Origin: Neorhizobium galegae
Lineage (GTDB): Bacteria; Pseudomonadota; Alphaproteobacteria; Rhizobiales; Rhizobiaceae
Assembly (NCBI RefSeq): GCF_017877055.1
Contig: NZ_JAGIPG010000004.1
Span: 578,381-642,380, forward strand
DNA: 64,000 bases
Direction: 5' to 3'
Of this stretch, positions 17,152 through 25,412 are shown one piece after another; positions within the stretch are counted from its first letter, which is position 1, and every line of letters begins with the position of its first letter. The notes under the pieces are model-generated. The model had not been told where the DNA came from. It made no database searches and was given only the letters and a program-made list of their open reading frames with translations. Both the position numbers and the translations under genes were made by a program.

Positions 17152-19224
17152 ATGGACAGCCATATAAATAACGAAAAGCCATTGCCGTGGCATAACGGCG
17201 AGCTCGAGATTCAAAGGAAAGCAGGCGTAGTGGAGAAGGCCGCCGATCTTGGGCGACGTTTTATCCGGGACCACTTGATCGAGCAGCACAGTCTCTTCTA
17301 CCAACAGCTTCCCTTTGTCGTCGTGGGTGCCGTCGATGATGCAGGCGATCCGTGGGCGACGATCATCGCTGGGCAGCCGGGTTTTCTCCGCGCGACTGAC
17401 GACTATACCCTTAATGTTTCGTTCCGCCGGGATCCTTCTGATCCAGCCGACCGAGGGTTCAACAATAGCGATGCTGTAGGGGTTTTGGGCATCGAACTAA
17501 ACACGCGGCGCCGTAATCGAATTAATGGAGATGTCGGGAATTCGGGCCCTGCTGGATTCGACGTTAAGGTTGTCCAAAGTTACGGAAACTGTCCCCGGTA
17601 CATCCAACTTAGAGATTTTTATTTTGCTCGCGAGCCGGGCCTACCGTTCGTGGGGGACGTGGAACTTCTCCCAAGATTGGACAGTGACGCAATTGAAATG
17701 ATCAACTCTGCCGACGCGTTTTTTGTCGCGTCTTACTCGGAGGATGCTAGCGGGCGACAGGCAGATGGTTCCAGTCGTGGCGGGAAGCCTGGTTTCGTGC
17801 GTGTAGATGAAGACGGTAGCCTGACTATCCCGGATTTCAATGGGAACACCTTCTTCAACACGCTAGGCAACGTCCTTTTAAATGGACGCGCGGGTCTAAC
17901 ATTTGTCGATTTTTCCAATGGTGACATGCTGCAAATGACCGGACGAGCAAAAGTCATCTTCGACTCTGCGGAAATCGTTGCTTTCCAAGGCGCGGAGCGT
18001 TTTTGGAATTTCAAGCCGGAAAAGCTGGTACGGCGGAGAGGCGCACTCGCTATTCGTTGGATCAAGCGGGAATCCGGTGAGAGCCCGAATGCAGTTATGA
18101 CAGGGGATTGGCAGCAGGTGGATGAACGGCTGCGGGCACAATCGCTTGCAGCGCAGTGGCGTTTGTTCCGTATCGAACATGCCATCGACGAAAACGATCT
18201 TGTTCGGTCATTCTATCTCACCCCGACGGATGGCGCCGGGATAATTCCGCATCAAGCAGGACAGCATCTGCCGATCCGGGTCACTCTGCCGGGTGACGAA
18301 GGGCCAACGATCCGGACCTACACCATTTCTGCAGCGCCTTCGGATGGCATGTATCGCATCAGCGTAAAGCGTCAGGGAAGGGTTTCCCAATATCTGCACA
18401 GGCTTTCGGAAGGAGCGAATATCGAGGTCCGGGCCCCGGCAGGTGCTTTCACAATTGACGCAGCGGCCTCACGTCCCGCCGTGATGATTGCCGCAGGCAT
18501 CGGCATCACACCTATACTCGCTATGCTTCGTCACATCGTTTATGAAGGGGTGCGCAAACAGAGTATTCGTAGGACTTGGCTTTTCTATTCGGCGCGATCG
18601 AGGGCTGAACAGGCTTTCGGTGATGAGTTGGACGACTTGGCCGTTGCCTCTGGAGGTAATATTCGAATTTATCGTCTGCTGACCAATCCAGACGGCGCGG
18701 TGTCTCGGGTCAATTTCGATGCGGTAGGACGGATCGACCTTGACGTCCTGAAACGCTCTCTCCCGTGGGATGATTACGAATTCTATCTATGCGGACCGCC
18801 GTCTTTCATGCAGGGGACTTATTCGGCGCTTCGATCCGTCAACGTTTCCGACAGCCGAATCTTTGCGGAAAGCTTTGGTCCGGCATCAATATCTCGGTCG
18901 GCAGACACCGGATCGTCAAGCGAAAGCATGCTTGAAATTGCGACGCATTCCGTACCAGTGAGGTTCGTTGGGTCTTCAAAAGAAGCAATCTGGTCGCCCG
19001 AAAGCGGATCTCTACTGGAATTCGCCGAAGCCCAGGGTCTCTCTCCTGCCTTCAGTTGCAGGGCCGGTACCTGCGGAACATGCGCGACGCGGATCATCGA
19101 GGGCGCAGTCACCTACAAAGATAAACCATTGGTCTCCGTGGGGACCGATCAAGCCTTGATCTGCTGTGCTTATCCCGCCAATAACGGAAATGATAAAGCT
19201 GTTGGATTGCAACTAAATATCTGA
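17152..19224 (+). CDS. Fused PNPOx-like flavin domain, ferredoxin reductase and 2Fe-2S ferredoxin
   Basis: A 690-residue three-part electron-transfer protein. Residues about 40-300 are a pyridoxamine-phosphate-oxidase-like split-barrel FMN domain (LPFVVVGAVDDAGDPWATII). Residues about 340-560 are a ferredoxin-NADP reductase domain with the FAD motif RTYTIS, the NAD(P) motif AAGIGITP and YLCGPPSFM. Residues about 605-690 are a plant-type 2Fe-2S domain with Cys at about 636, 641, 644 and 671. The order suggests NAD(P)H to FAD to 2Fe-2S to FMN electron flow within one chain. It follows the GST gene by 28 bases with its own AAGGAG. The acceptor reaction is unknown; a role in detoxification or reduction of an oxidant is inferred from the partner. 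Confidence 0.9.
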   Translation: MDSHINNEKPLPWHNGELEIQRKAGVVEKAADLGRRFIRDHLIEQHSLFYQQLPFVVVGAVDDAGDPWATIIAGQPGFLRATDDYTLNVSFRRDPSDPADRGFNNSDAVGVLGIELNTRRRNRINGDVGNSGPAGFDVKVVQSYGNCPRYIQLRDFYFAREPGLPFVGDVELLPRLDSDAIEMINSADAFFVASYSEDASGRQADGSSRGGKPGFVRVDEDGSLTIPDFNGNTFFNTLGNVLLNGRAGLTFVDFSNGDMLQMTGRAKVIFDSAEIVAFQGAERFWNFKPEKLVRRRGALAIRWIKRESGESPNAVMTGDWQQVDERLRAQSLAAQWRLFRIEHAIDENDLVRSFYLTPTDGAGIIPHQAGQHLPIRVTLPGDEGPTIRTYTISAAPSDGMYRISVKRQGRVSQYLHRLSEGANIEVRAPAGAFTIDAAASRPAVMIAAGIGITPILAMLRHIVYEGVRKQSIRRTWLFYSARSRAEQAFGDELDDLAVASGGNIRIYRLLTNPDGAVSRVNFDAVGRIDLDVLKRSLPWDDYEFYLCGPPSFMQGTYSALRSVNVSDSRIFAESFGPASISRSADTGSSSESMLEIATHSVPVRFVGSSKEAIWSPESGSLLEFAEAQGLSPAFSCRAGTCGTCATRIIEGAVTYKDKPLVSVGTDQALICCAYPANNGNDKAVGLQLNI

Positions 19225-19298
19225 GATGAGCAATAGCTCACCTGGTATGCGAGGCCTAAAATACGAAGACTGTCCTAGCCACCTAGTTGGCTGAGCAT

Positions 19299-20195
19299 TC
19301 AGTTGAAATATCTGTTCGCCCGTAAGCGAGACACTGAAAGATCTACAAACTTCCGGACCTTCGCAGATGCCTGTCGGCCGTCGGGATGAACCACGTGTAT
19401 CGGAAGTGCTTCCTCTTCATAGTCGGATAGGACGGTTTGCAATTTACTCTCACTCAAGAGGGGGGCAATTTGGTACGACAGTATTCGCGTCAGCCCCCAA
19501 CCGCTTACTGCAGCAGATATCGCCGCTTCGTTATTGCTACACAAGAGACGAGGATTGATGTGAACTGCCGACTTACGCTGGCATCCGAAACGCCATTCGA
19601 GCGACGCCCATGCGTTGGTAGTAGCAACAATCCGATGCTTGGTAAGGTCGCTCGGGACAGTCGGTACGCCCCACTTTTCAAAGTACGCTGGCGATCCACA
19701 TATGACTCGCCGAACTTTTCCCACCTGCGTTGCAGCAAATCCTGAATCAGGTAAATGCCCAATGCGAACTGCAACATCCACGTCCTCATCAACGATGTTT
19801 ACGACACGATCGACGAAAAGACTCCGGCCTCTGACGTCGGAATAAAGATCCAGGTAGTCAGTCAGTATCGGCAAGACAAATTGAGTACCAAATAGCGCAG
19901 GAGCCGTTACAGATAGAGTTCCGGTGGGTTTGCTATATGCTCCAGCCGCGATCGCTTCCGCTTCAGACACTTCCGAAAGAATTCGCTGGCAATCCGAGAA
20001 ATAACGTTCACCGGCCTCGGTTAGCTTCACCGAGCGGGTCGTTCGGATGAGGAGGCGCGCCCCTATTTCCGTCTCCAAAGCGGAGATGATGCGCGAGACC
20101 GCAGGAGGGCTCATGTGAAACTGACGTCCTGCCTCAGCAAAGCTCTTTAATTCTGAGACTTTGACGAAAACCGTCATAGCTTGCCATTTGTTCAT
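19299..20195 (-). CDS. LysR-family transcriptional regulator
   Basis: A 298-residue LysR protein. The helix-turn-helix is near residues 17-40 (SFAEAGRQFHMSPPAVSRIISALE); the effector domain follows, with the CRGxPxYF-like block CGSPAYFEKWG typical of the large PcaQ/DmlR-like group. It converges with the GST-oxidoreductase operon. Its target is not clear: no gene is directly divergent, the nearest upstream reading frame being a small unassigned gene on the same strand. Confidence 0.92.
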   Translation of the reverse strand: MNKWQAMTVFVKVSELKSFAEAGRQFHMSPPAVSRIISALETEIGARLLIRTTRSVKLTEAGERYFSDCQRILSEVSEAEAIAAGAYSKPTGTLSVTAPALFGTQFVLPILTDYLDLYSDVRGRSLFVDRVVNIVDEDVDVAVRIGHLPDSGFAATQVGKVRRVICGSPAYFEKWGVPTVPSDLTKHRIVATTNAWASLEWRFGCQRKSAVHINPRLLCSNNEAAISAAVSGWGLTRILSYQIAPLLSESKLQTVLSDYEEEALPIHVVHPDGRQASAKVRKFVDLSVSRLRANRYFN

Positions 20196-20266
20196 GAGCT
20201 CGAGGTTCTTTCCCTATGGATATCCCAGTTCGAACGCTCCATTATCGGACCGCTTAGATGGATGCA

Positions 20267-20605
20267 TTATCTGAGATCATGTTTTCGAGGGGCGGTTCTC
20301 AGTTCATCGAGCAAGCTGCGCAGATGGTCGGCAAGTAGTGGCAATCCTAGAGTGGCTAACTTGGTTTCTGCATGTGTGATTGCGAGCTCGTTTTTTTTAG
20401 ATTCCGCCAACACAAACTTCACAGCGCTATCGATAATGACGTCAAAGCTACCCCCCCGTTCCGCGGCATCAATCTCCGCACCGGTCAGTGATATTTTCGT
20501 GGCTTCAGCCTTCAGTTTATCGAGCAAAGCAGAATCGCGTCGCGCTGCTGCGAGCGCTAACTCAACATGTAACCGCATGGCCGCTGTAATAGGGCGCTTG
20601 ATCAT
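20267..20605 (-). CDS. Small helical hypothetical protein
   Basis: A 112-residue protein of unknown function. The start MIKRPITAAM at 20605 is chosen because CGCGGAGAAAG lies right before it. It is mostly helical, with alternating Ala/Leu/Glu segments (LHVELALAAARRDSALLDKL, ITHAETKLATLGLPLL). The middle (TGAEIDAAERGGSFDVIIDSAVKFV) recalls the helical core of carboxymuconolactone-decarboxylase/AhpD-like proteins, but no CxxC or catalytic Cys is present, so that function is not claimed. It lies upstream of the LysR gene on the same strand. Confidence 0.5.
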   Translation of the reverse strand: MIKRPITAAMRLHVELALAAARRDSALLDKLKAEATKISLTGAEIDAAERGGSFDVIIDSAVKFVLAESKKNELAITHAETKLATLGLPLLADHLRSLLDELRTAPRKHDLR

Positions 20606-20990
20606 AACTTTCTCCGCGCGTCCCGTTACATAATTTCTATCTTTAGAGATCGGATAGAACGCATTGTTTTTCATTCAGCAATTACAAATCTGTCGGCTGG
20701 TGGTACCGGCGAGACTCCGTCGACGGTAGATCCGCAAGGCCTAAACCTGAAGATCGTTTTTTCTCAACACTTTCTTTCATAGGCTGAAATAATGTCGCGC
20801 AGCGGAGCCCGTTAGTGCGGTCGTTGCCGTTGGATAAAACACATCTCTAGCAAAATCCTGCTGTTGCTGAGACAACGTGGGTCGGTTAGTTTCGTTAACT
20901 GAAAGACACCATCCGATATCACGATAAGATTGCGAGCGCTTTACGCGTCGATCTTTCTACGAAAATCACGACATCAAGGGGTTCAAGACT
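20606..20990. other. Gap of about 385 bp with no recognisable gene
   Basis: No coding pattern, RNA motif or clear repeat could be supported between the small hypothetical gene and the decayed M20 peptidase. The N-terminal third of that peptidase would be expected here but was not recognised. Confidence 0.4.
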
Positions 20991-21835
20991 ATGGTGGCGA
21001 TGGATCGTGTCAAAGCGGGCTTGTCCATGCCGATTGAATGGGGCCCCTACAGTTCGGTCAATCAAGGTGTAATGCATGCGTGCGGACATGATGCCCACGC
21101 GGCGATGGGATACGCGACTGTGGTATTGCTTGCTCGTTAGAAAGAGAATTTTCGCGGAACCGTGCCGCTCATCTTCCAGCCAGCGGAAGAAGCGGAACCG
21201 CTTGGCGGTCATCGAGTAGTTCAAAGAAGGCCTGCTCGACGATGTCGACGCGGCTTCGGCATCCACGTCGATCCGTATATGCCTTCGGGAAAGATCTGGG
21301 TTGGCGCATGACCGTATACGCTCGCATCGGACATTTTCGACGTGATCGTAAGGGGCAACTCGGCTCACGCGGCGCATCCTTTCGAAGGTGTTGACGCCAT
21401 TACCAACACATGCTCGATGATCGCCGAATTGCAGAAGATTGTATCTCGCGAGATCGATCCGTTCGGTCCTCATGGCTGCGCCTGCGCGAAATCCTGGAAG
21501 GTGTGGCTGCCTCGCATGGAGCAAGCGTTGACGTCCAAATTCAACGGTGAACCTGCCGTGGTCAATGACGCGAACATGGTCGAGATCATCCGCAGAACGA
21601 GCGGCGCCCTGATCGGTCACGAAAACACGATGAATGCTCCGGGATGGACGGCTGCGGATGATTTCGCTTTCTACAGCGAGAAATGCCGGTCGGTCTATTT
21701 CCGCCTCGGGATCAGAAATGAAGAGGTAGGATCAGTTATCCGCTGCATCATCCTCGCTTCCGCGTCGATGAGACAACGCTAAAAATCGGAGCAGCAGTGC
21801 TTTCCGCAGCTGCATTGGATTTCCTAGCGGCCTGA
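20991..21835 (+). pseudogene. Decayed M20-family aminoacylase/amidohydrolase
   Basis: A plus-strand remnant of an M20 metallopeptidase (hippurate-hydrolase/AbgB type). Recognisable blocks in order: VMHACGHDAHAAMGYATV (metal-binding), GTVPLIFQPAEEAEPLGG, FGIHVDPYMPSGKIW, FDVIVRGNSAHAAHPFEGVD (dimerisation domain), TAADDFAFYSE and the C-terminal HHPRFRVDE. The frame is interrupted by TAG at 21138 and TGA at 21309, a stretch of lost homology between them, and a frameshift near 21735. The N-terminal region is missing. It cannot make a working enzyme. Intact relatives cleave N-acyl amino acids. Confidence 0.85.
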
Positions 21836-21969
21836 TTGAGTCAGGCCACAGGACAGAGAGGGCGGCAGACCATACCTTGTTTGGTTCAAGGTTATCCTCG
21901 ATCATCAATGACCTCTATGTCTCATAAATTTGCTGAACGATTGCGTAAAATGAGGTAACTCATACTGAC

Positions 21970-22962
21970 TCACAAAGAAAAGGCTGTTTTTCCGCATCCG
22001 ACTTGAAGTTTGAGTTCGCGCGCGGTCCTGAGGCGAGCGAAATCGTCGCCGGCATGATGCGAAGACCGGGTCAGCGGGCTCGACGCAACCATCAGAAAAC
22101 CTTTGGTATAGGCGACCGTCTCGTAGGACTTGAATTCCTCCGGCGTTACGAAACTCATGACCGCATGGTGTTTGCGAGTCGGCTGCAGGTACTGGCCGAT
22201 GGTCAGGAAGTCGACGTCGGCGGTGCGCAGATCGTCCATCAGCTGCAGCACTTCGTTGCGCTCCTCGCCGAGCCCCACCATGATGCCGGACTTGGTAAAC
22301 ATGGTCGGATCCAGCTCCTTCACCCGCTGCAGCAGCCGGACGGAGTGGAAATAGCGGGCGCCGGGGCGCACCGTCAGATAGTTGCCGGGGACGGTTTCCA
22401 TATTGTGGTTGAACACGTCCGGCTTGGCGGCGACGACTCGCTCCAGCGCACCGGGCTTTTTCAGGAAGTCCGGCGTCAGGATTTCGATCGTCGTTGCCGG
22501 CGACGCGGCACGGATCGCCCAGATCACCTTCTCAAAATGTTCGGCGCCGCCGTCGGCAAGGTCATCGCGGTCGACGGAGGTGATGACCACGTGGGACAGG
22601 CCCATCTGCTTGACGGCCTTGGCGACGTTTTCGGGCTCTTCCATGTCGAGCGCATTCGGCTTGCCGGTCGCGACATTGCAGAAGGCACAGGCGCGGGTGC
22701 AGATCTCACCCATGATCATGAAGGTGGCGTGTTTCTTGTCCCAGCACTCGCCGATATTGGGGCAGCCCGCTTCTTCGCAGACCGTCACCAGCTTGTGTTC
22801 CTTCACGATCGATCGTGTTTCCTGGTATCCCTTGGGAACCGGCGCCTTGACGCGGATCCATTCGGGCTTGCGCATCACCTCGGTATCGGGACGATGTGCC
22901 TTTTCCGGATGGCGGACGCGCTTTTCTTCGAAAAGAGCCGTCCTGTCGAGAATGGTGACCAT
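21970..22962 (-). CDS. lipA: Lipoyl synthase
   Basis: A 330-residue radical-SAM enzyme that inserts two sulfurs into octanoyl groups on lipoyl domains. It carries the auxiliary cluster motif CEEAGCPNIGEC (Cx4Cx5C), the radical-SAM motif CTRACAFC (Cx3Cx2C) and the C-terminal SSPLTRSSHHAGDDF with the conserved RSS. The last residues (LQVGCGKTAFSL) differ from what I expect of the common rhizobial version. It is close to the glycine cleavage genes, whose H protein (GcvH) needs lipoate, so this may be a dedicated second copy. It lies 84 bases downstream of the isochorismatase-fold gene on the same strand and could be cotranscribed. Confidence 0.96.
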   Translation of the reverse strand: MVTILDRTALFEEKRVRHPEKAHRPDTEVMRKPEWIRVKAPVPKGYQETRSIVKEHKLVTVCEEAGCPNIGECWDKKHATFMIMGEICTRACAFCNVATGKPNALDMEEPENVAKAVKQMGLSHVVITSVDRDDLADGGAEHFEKVIWAIRAASPATTIEILTPDFLKKPGALERVVAAKPDVFNHNMETVPGNYLTVRPGARYFHSVRLLQRVKELDPTMFTKSGIMVGLGEERNEVLQLMDDLRTADVDFLTIGQYLQPTRKHHAVMSFVTPEEFKSYETVAYTKGFLMVASSPLTRSSHHAGDDFARLRTARELKLQVGCGKTAFSL

Positions 22963-23046
22963 TGGACTTCCATTTCAGCAAGATCTTGAACCATCCCGCC
23001 GGCGGCATTTTGAGCTTCTGCCGGCGGAGCTTAGAACGTGCGGCCG

Positions 23047-23745
23047 CTAGTTACTGGGGAGATACGCTAAAAGCTCGTCGGCATTCATCACGTTGCAGTA
23101 GATCATATTCATGATCGCCAGTTCCTGGTCATGCAACTGGTCTGAAGCGGCTGCACACGCATCATCGATGACGATCACGTCGAAACTTTCATCCGCCAGG
23201 CTCCTCACGGTGGATGATACGCATTGATCCGTGAAGATGCCGACACACACGACATGTGTGATGCCCATGTTGGAAAGGATCAGACGCAAATTGGTGCCGG
23301 TCAAAGCGCTATCGGTGGTTTTGGTAACCTGAACTTCGCTCGGGAGCGGCTTCAACTCGTCGACGATCTGCGATGGGGTCTGATCTTTCGGCAAAAGGAG
23401 ATTGTTCCAGCCTGGCTTCTTCTGGCTTAGCGACCGGTCGCGGCCATCCTCATACTGGCAGGCGATCCGCGCGAACATCGTGTCCAGGCCCCGCGCGCGA
23501 AATTCCTGGACGAGTTTTGCGATGGTGGGAATGACCAGGCCGTGCATTCGGTCGTGAAACGGTGTCCAGTCGTAAAAACGCTCGAGTTCCTTCCCTTCCA
23601 GAGTATTGACGTCTGGCCGCTCCAGGTATGTGTTCTGCACATCAATGACGAGAAGTGCGACTTTACCCCTAACCAGCATCGGATCGTCGGGTTCGGGAGC
23701 ACCCTTGTAATAGAGAGAACGTCGCGAAGTTTTCCAGTTGCTCAT
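23047..23745 (-). CDS. Isochorismatase-fold cysteine hydrolase
   Basis: A 232-residue isochorismatase-like hydrolase. The catalytic triad pieces are the Asp in LLVIDVQNTY, the Lys in TTDSALTGTNL-region (preceded by QVTKT) and the Cys in VGIFTDQCVSSTVR. Family members hydrolyse amides such as nicotinamide, N-carbamoylsarcosine or ureidoacrylate. The N-terminal extension (SRRSLYYKGAPEPDD) is longer than in nicotinamidase. It sits downstream of a DUF1097 membrane protein on the same strand and belongs by position to the XRE-cupin controlled region, so it probably releases ammonia or an amine from the imported compound. Substrate unknown. Confidence 0.87.
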   Translation of the reverse strand: MSNWKTSRRSLYYKGAPEPDDPMLVRGKVALLVIDVQNTYLERPDVNTLEGKELERFYDWTPFHDRMHGLVIPTIAKLVQEFRARGLDTMFARIACQYEDGRDRSLSQKKPGWNNLLLPKDQTPSQIVDELKPLPSEVQVTKTTDSALTGTNLRLILSNMGITHVVCVGIFTDQCVSSTVRSLADESFDVIVIDDACAAASDQLHDQELAIMNMIYCNVMNADELLAYLPSN

Positions 23746-23771
23746 AAATCACCCCTTCAGGATTCCAACGT

Positions 23772-23803
23772 TTGTCGCGCCTGACCGGGACCAGGCGCGA
23801 CAA
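23772..23803 (-). other. Perfect hairpin between DUF1097 gene and cysteine hydrolase gene
   Basis: TTGTCGCGCCTG pairs with CAGGCGCGACAA (12 bp) around an 8-base loop. It lies between two genes on the same strand. No T run follows on the minus strand, so it may adjust relative expression (mRNA processing or partial termination) rather than end the operon. Confidence 0.55.
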
Positions 23804-23812
23804 GGCAACTTC

Positions 23813-24331
23813 TCAGGCTGTCTTACTTGCGAAAGCCGCAGAGAGCTTGGCCGACGCATATCCGAAAAGCGTTCCTATCGTCATCGAGACGATGATCACG
23901 ATCAGGACGTTTTTGAAACTGGCGGAAAGCAGCGAGGCATATGTGAATGCATCCGGCGTCTGACTGATATACGCAAACGTCGTCGCATAGCCGAGCGTCA
24001 CGGCGGGAACCGAAGAAACCGGCGCAAAAGGAGACGCCAGGATATAGACTACGACGCTAATGAAGACGAGCAGGCCGACCCAGATTGGGGCCGGGAGGCC
24101 CGCAACGGGGCTTGAGAGTATGAGAAGTGCAACGATCCAGGCGACAAACACCCCGAAGGCGTTCGACGTGATGTTGAGGCCGACGGCACGGTTGTCGCCG
24201 CCGATCGCAAAAAAGGAAGCCCAAGCGACGAAGGCCGCCCAGATAAGAATGGTCCCGATCGATAAGAAACCCCAGGTAGCGATCCCTCCTAGAATTCCGA
24301 CTCCGAGCGCTGTTGCAAGTACTGTAGGCAT
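23813..24331 (-). CDS. DUF1097 family inner membrane protein
   Basis: A 172-residue protein with five or six hydrophobic segments, recognisable as the DUF1097 family by the N-terminal LATALGVGILGGIATW stretch and small-residue-rich helices. The function of the family is unknown; some members neighbour amine or nitrogen-compound catabolic genes. Here it is divergent from the XRE-cupin regulator across a gap holding two TTCTC-N6-GAGA dyads and lies upstream of the isochorismatase-fold hydrolase. A role in passage or sensing of the substrate is only inference. Confidence 0.82.
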   Translation of the reverse strand: MPTVLATALGVGILGGIATWGFLSIGTILIWAAFVAWASFFAIGGDNRAVGLNITSNAFGVFVAWIVALLILSSPVAGLPAPIWVGLLVFISVVVYILASPFAPVSSVPAVTLGYATTFAYISQTPDAFTYASLLSASFKNVLIVIIVSMTIGTLFGYASAKLSAAFASKTA

Positions 24332-24403
24332 GACGTGACCCTCTAAAGGTGTTTATTTTTGCGCAACCATAACAGCGAGATTCCGCCGATCCGTCAATTC
24401 CTT

Positions 24404-24419
24404 TTCTCTTACGCGAGAT
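24404..24419. promoter_or_regulatory. Candidate XRE operator, copy 1 (TTCTC-N6-GAGA)
   Basis: TTCTCTTACGCGAGAT lies between the divergent DUF1097 and XRE-cupin genes. It shares the TTCTC-N6-GAGA pattern with 24423-24438 and 25303-25318. Assignment to the XRE-cupin regulator is inference. Confidence 0.55.
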
Positions 24420-24422
24420 ATT

Positions 24423-24438
24423 TTCTCCCATAGGAGAT
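24423..24438. promoter_or_regulatory. Candidate XRE operator, copy 2 (TTCTC-N6-GAGA)
   Basis: TTCTCCCATAGGAGAT is a perfect arm-to-arm dyad (TCTCC/GGAGA) 3 bases after copy 1. Two sites side by side suggest cooperative binding by a dimeric regulator in this divergent promoter region. Confidence 0.55.
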
Positions 24439-24527
24439 TATTGGGGGTCTTGGAAAAAAATGACATGTGGCGCTTGATAAGTCGTCGGCAAGCCATCTAA
24501 TTAGATTGCTAAGGCGGGAATAGGTAG

Positions 24528-25196
24528 ATGGCGCGTTGCGATCTGTTGGGTGCATCGGAGAATATGACAATGAATATCGGCAGTTCGGACGAGAGCTCGG
24601 AAGGCGAGGGAAGCTTTTTGCCGGGTACCGTGATCAAGGCGCAGCGGGTTGCGCGTGGCTGGACGCTTGACGAACTCAGCAAACGCAGCGGCGTGTCGAT
24701 CGCCGCCATCTCGAAAATCGAAAAAGGCCAGTCGAATCCAAGCTTTGAAAGCACGCTTAAAATAGCTCGTAGCCTACAGATGAACTTCGTCAATATGATG
24801 GAGGGAGCAAAACCAAGTGGTAGCGGGATAACGGCGAGACTGACGTCCACGAAATCCGGCCAGGTCGAAACCTACAGGACGAGCAGGTACGACTACAACG
24901 TCCATTCAACAGGATTGACCCATAAAGTCATGGTCCCCCTGCAGATGACTATCCACAACAGAGAGGCTCCGCCAATTGCCGAATGGAGCATCCATGATGG
25001 GGAAGAGTTTATCTTCGTGCTAAAAGGAACGTTGCAATTCTTTACGGAGCATTACGCGCCACTCACGCTTCAAGCTGGAGAGAGCTGCTACCTGGACAGT
25101 ACAATGCGGCATGCTTTTGCCGCGGTCGGGGAAGGCGACACGGAAATTCTATCAGTCTGCCTCTCCGTTCGCCCCTTCGAGAGTCTTGAACCCTGA
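24528..25196 (+). CDS. XRE-family regulator with C-terminal cupin sensor domain
   Basis: A 222-residue regulator: a lambda-repressor-like helix-turn-helix (residues about 30-85, including TLDELSKRSGVSIAAISKIEKGQSNPS) and a C-terminal cupin domain (HDGEEFIFVLKGTLQF, ESCYLDSTMRHAF). This layout is that of PuuR, the repressor of the gamma-glutamyl-putrescine pathway, and of related local regulators. The start could be 24528 or the ATG at 24564. It sits between DUF1097/hydrolase and the ligase-nitrilase-amidotransferase operon, with candidate operators on both sides. The cupin pocket probably binds a pathway compound. Confidence 0.92.
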   Translation: MARCDLLGASENMTMNIGSSDESSEGEGSFLPGTVIKAQRVARGWTLDELSKRSGVSIAAISKIEKGQSNPSFESTLKIARSLQMNFVNMMEGAKPSGSGITARLTSTKSGQVETYRTSRYDYNVHSTGLTHKVMVPLQMTIHNREAPPIAEWSIHDGEEFIFVLKGTLQFFTEHYAPLTLQAGESCYLDSTMRHAFAAVGEGDTEILSVCLSVRPFESLEP

Positions 25197-25302
25197 TGAA
25201 CGACCAATAACCCGACCAAACGGATTGGATTATCGCAGGTTATCACCATGAAATAAGTCGTCGGCAAAATGAAAAGCGCAATATTTTTCCTTCTGTAGAA
25301 TT

Positions 25303-25318
25303 TTCTCGTTGACGAGAA
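25303..25318. promoter_or_regulatory. Candidate XRE operator, copy 3 (TTCTC-N6-GAGA)
   Basis: TTCTCGTTGACGAGAA is a perfect palindrome with arms TTCTCGT/ACGAGAA about 95 bases before the ligase start. It matches the TTCTC-N6-GAGA pattern found twice upstream of the regulator gene itself. Confidence 0.6.
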
Positions 25319-25412
25319 TTTTTATCGTAGTATCACTTTCGATGTCGACGGATTGCCGCGCTGTTTTAAAGCTAAAGAGCAACCACCGGGTCGAATTGAA
25401 CATCAGAGGGTG

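Noticed and set aside
22003..22989. Plus-strand open frame of about 330 codons opposite lipA
   Set aside because: lipA carries all expected cysteine motifs on the other strand; the plus frame has no recognisable domain.
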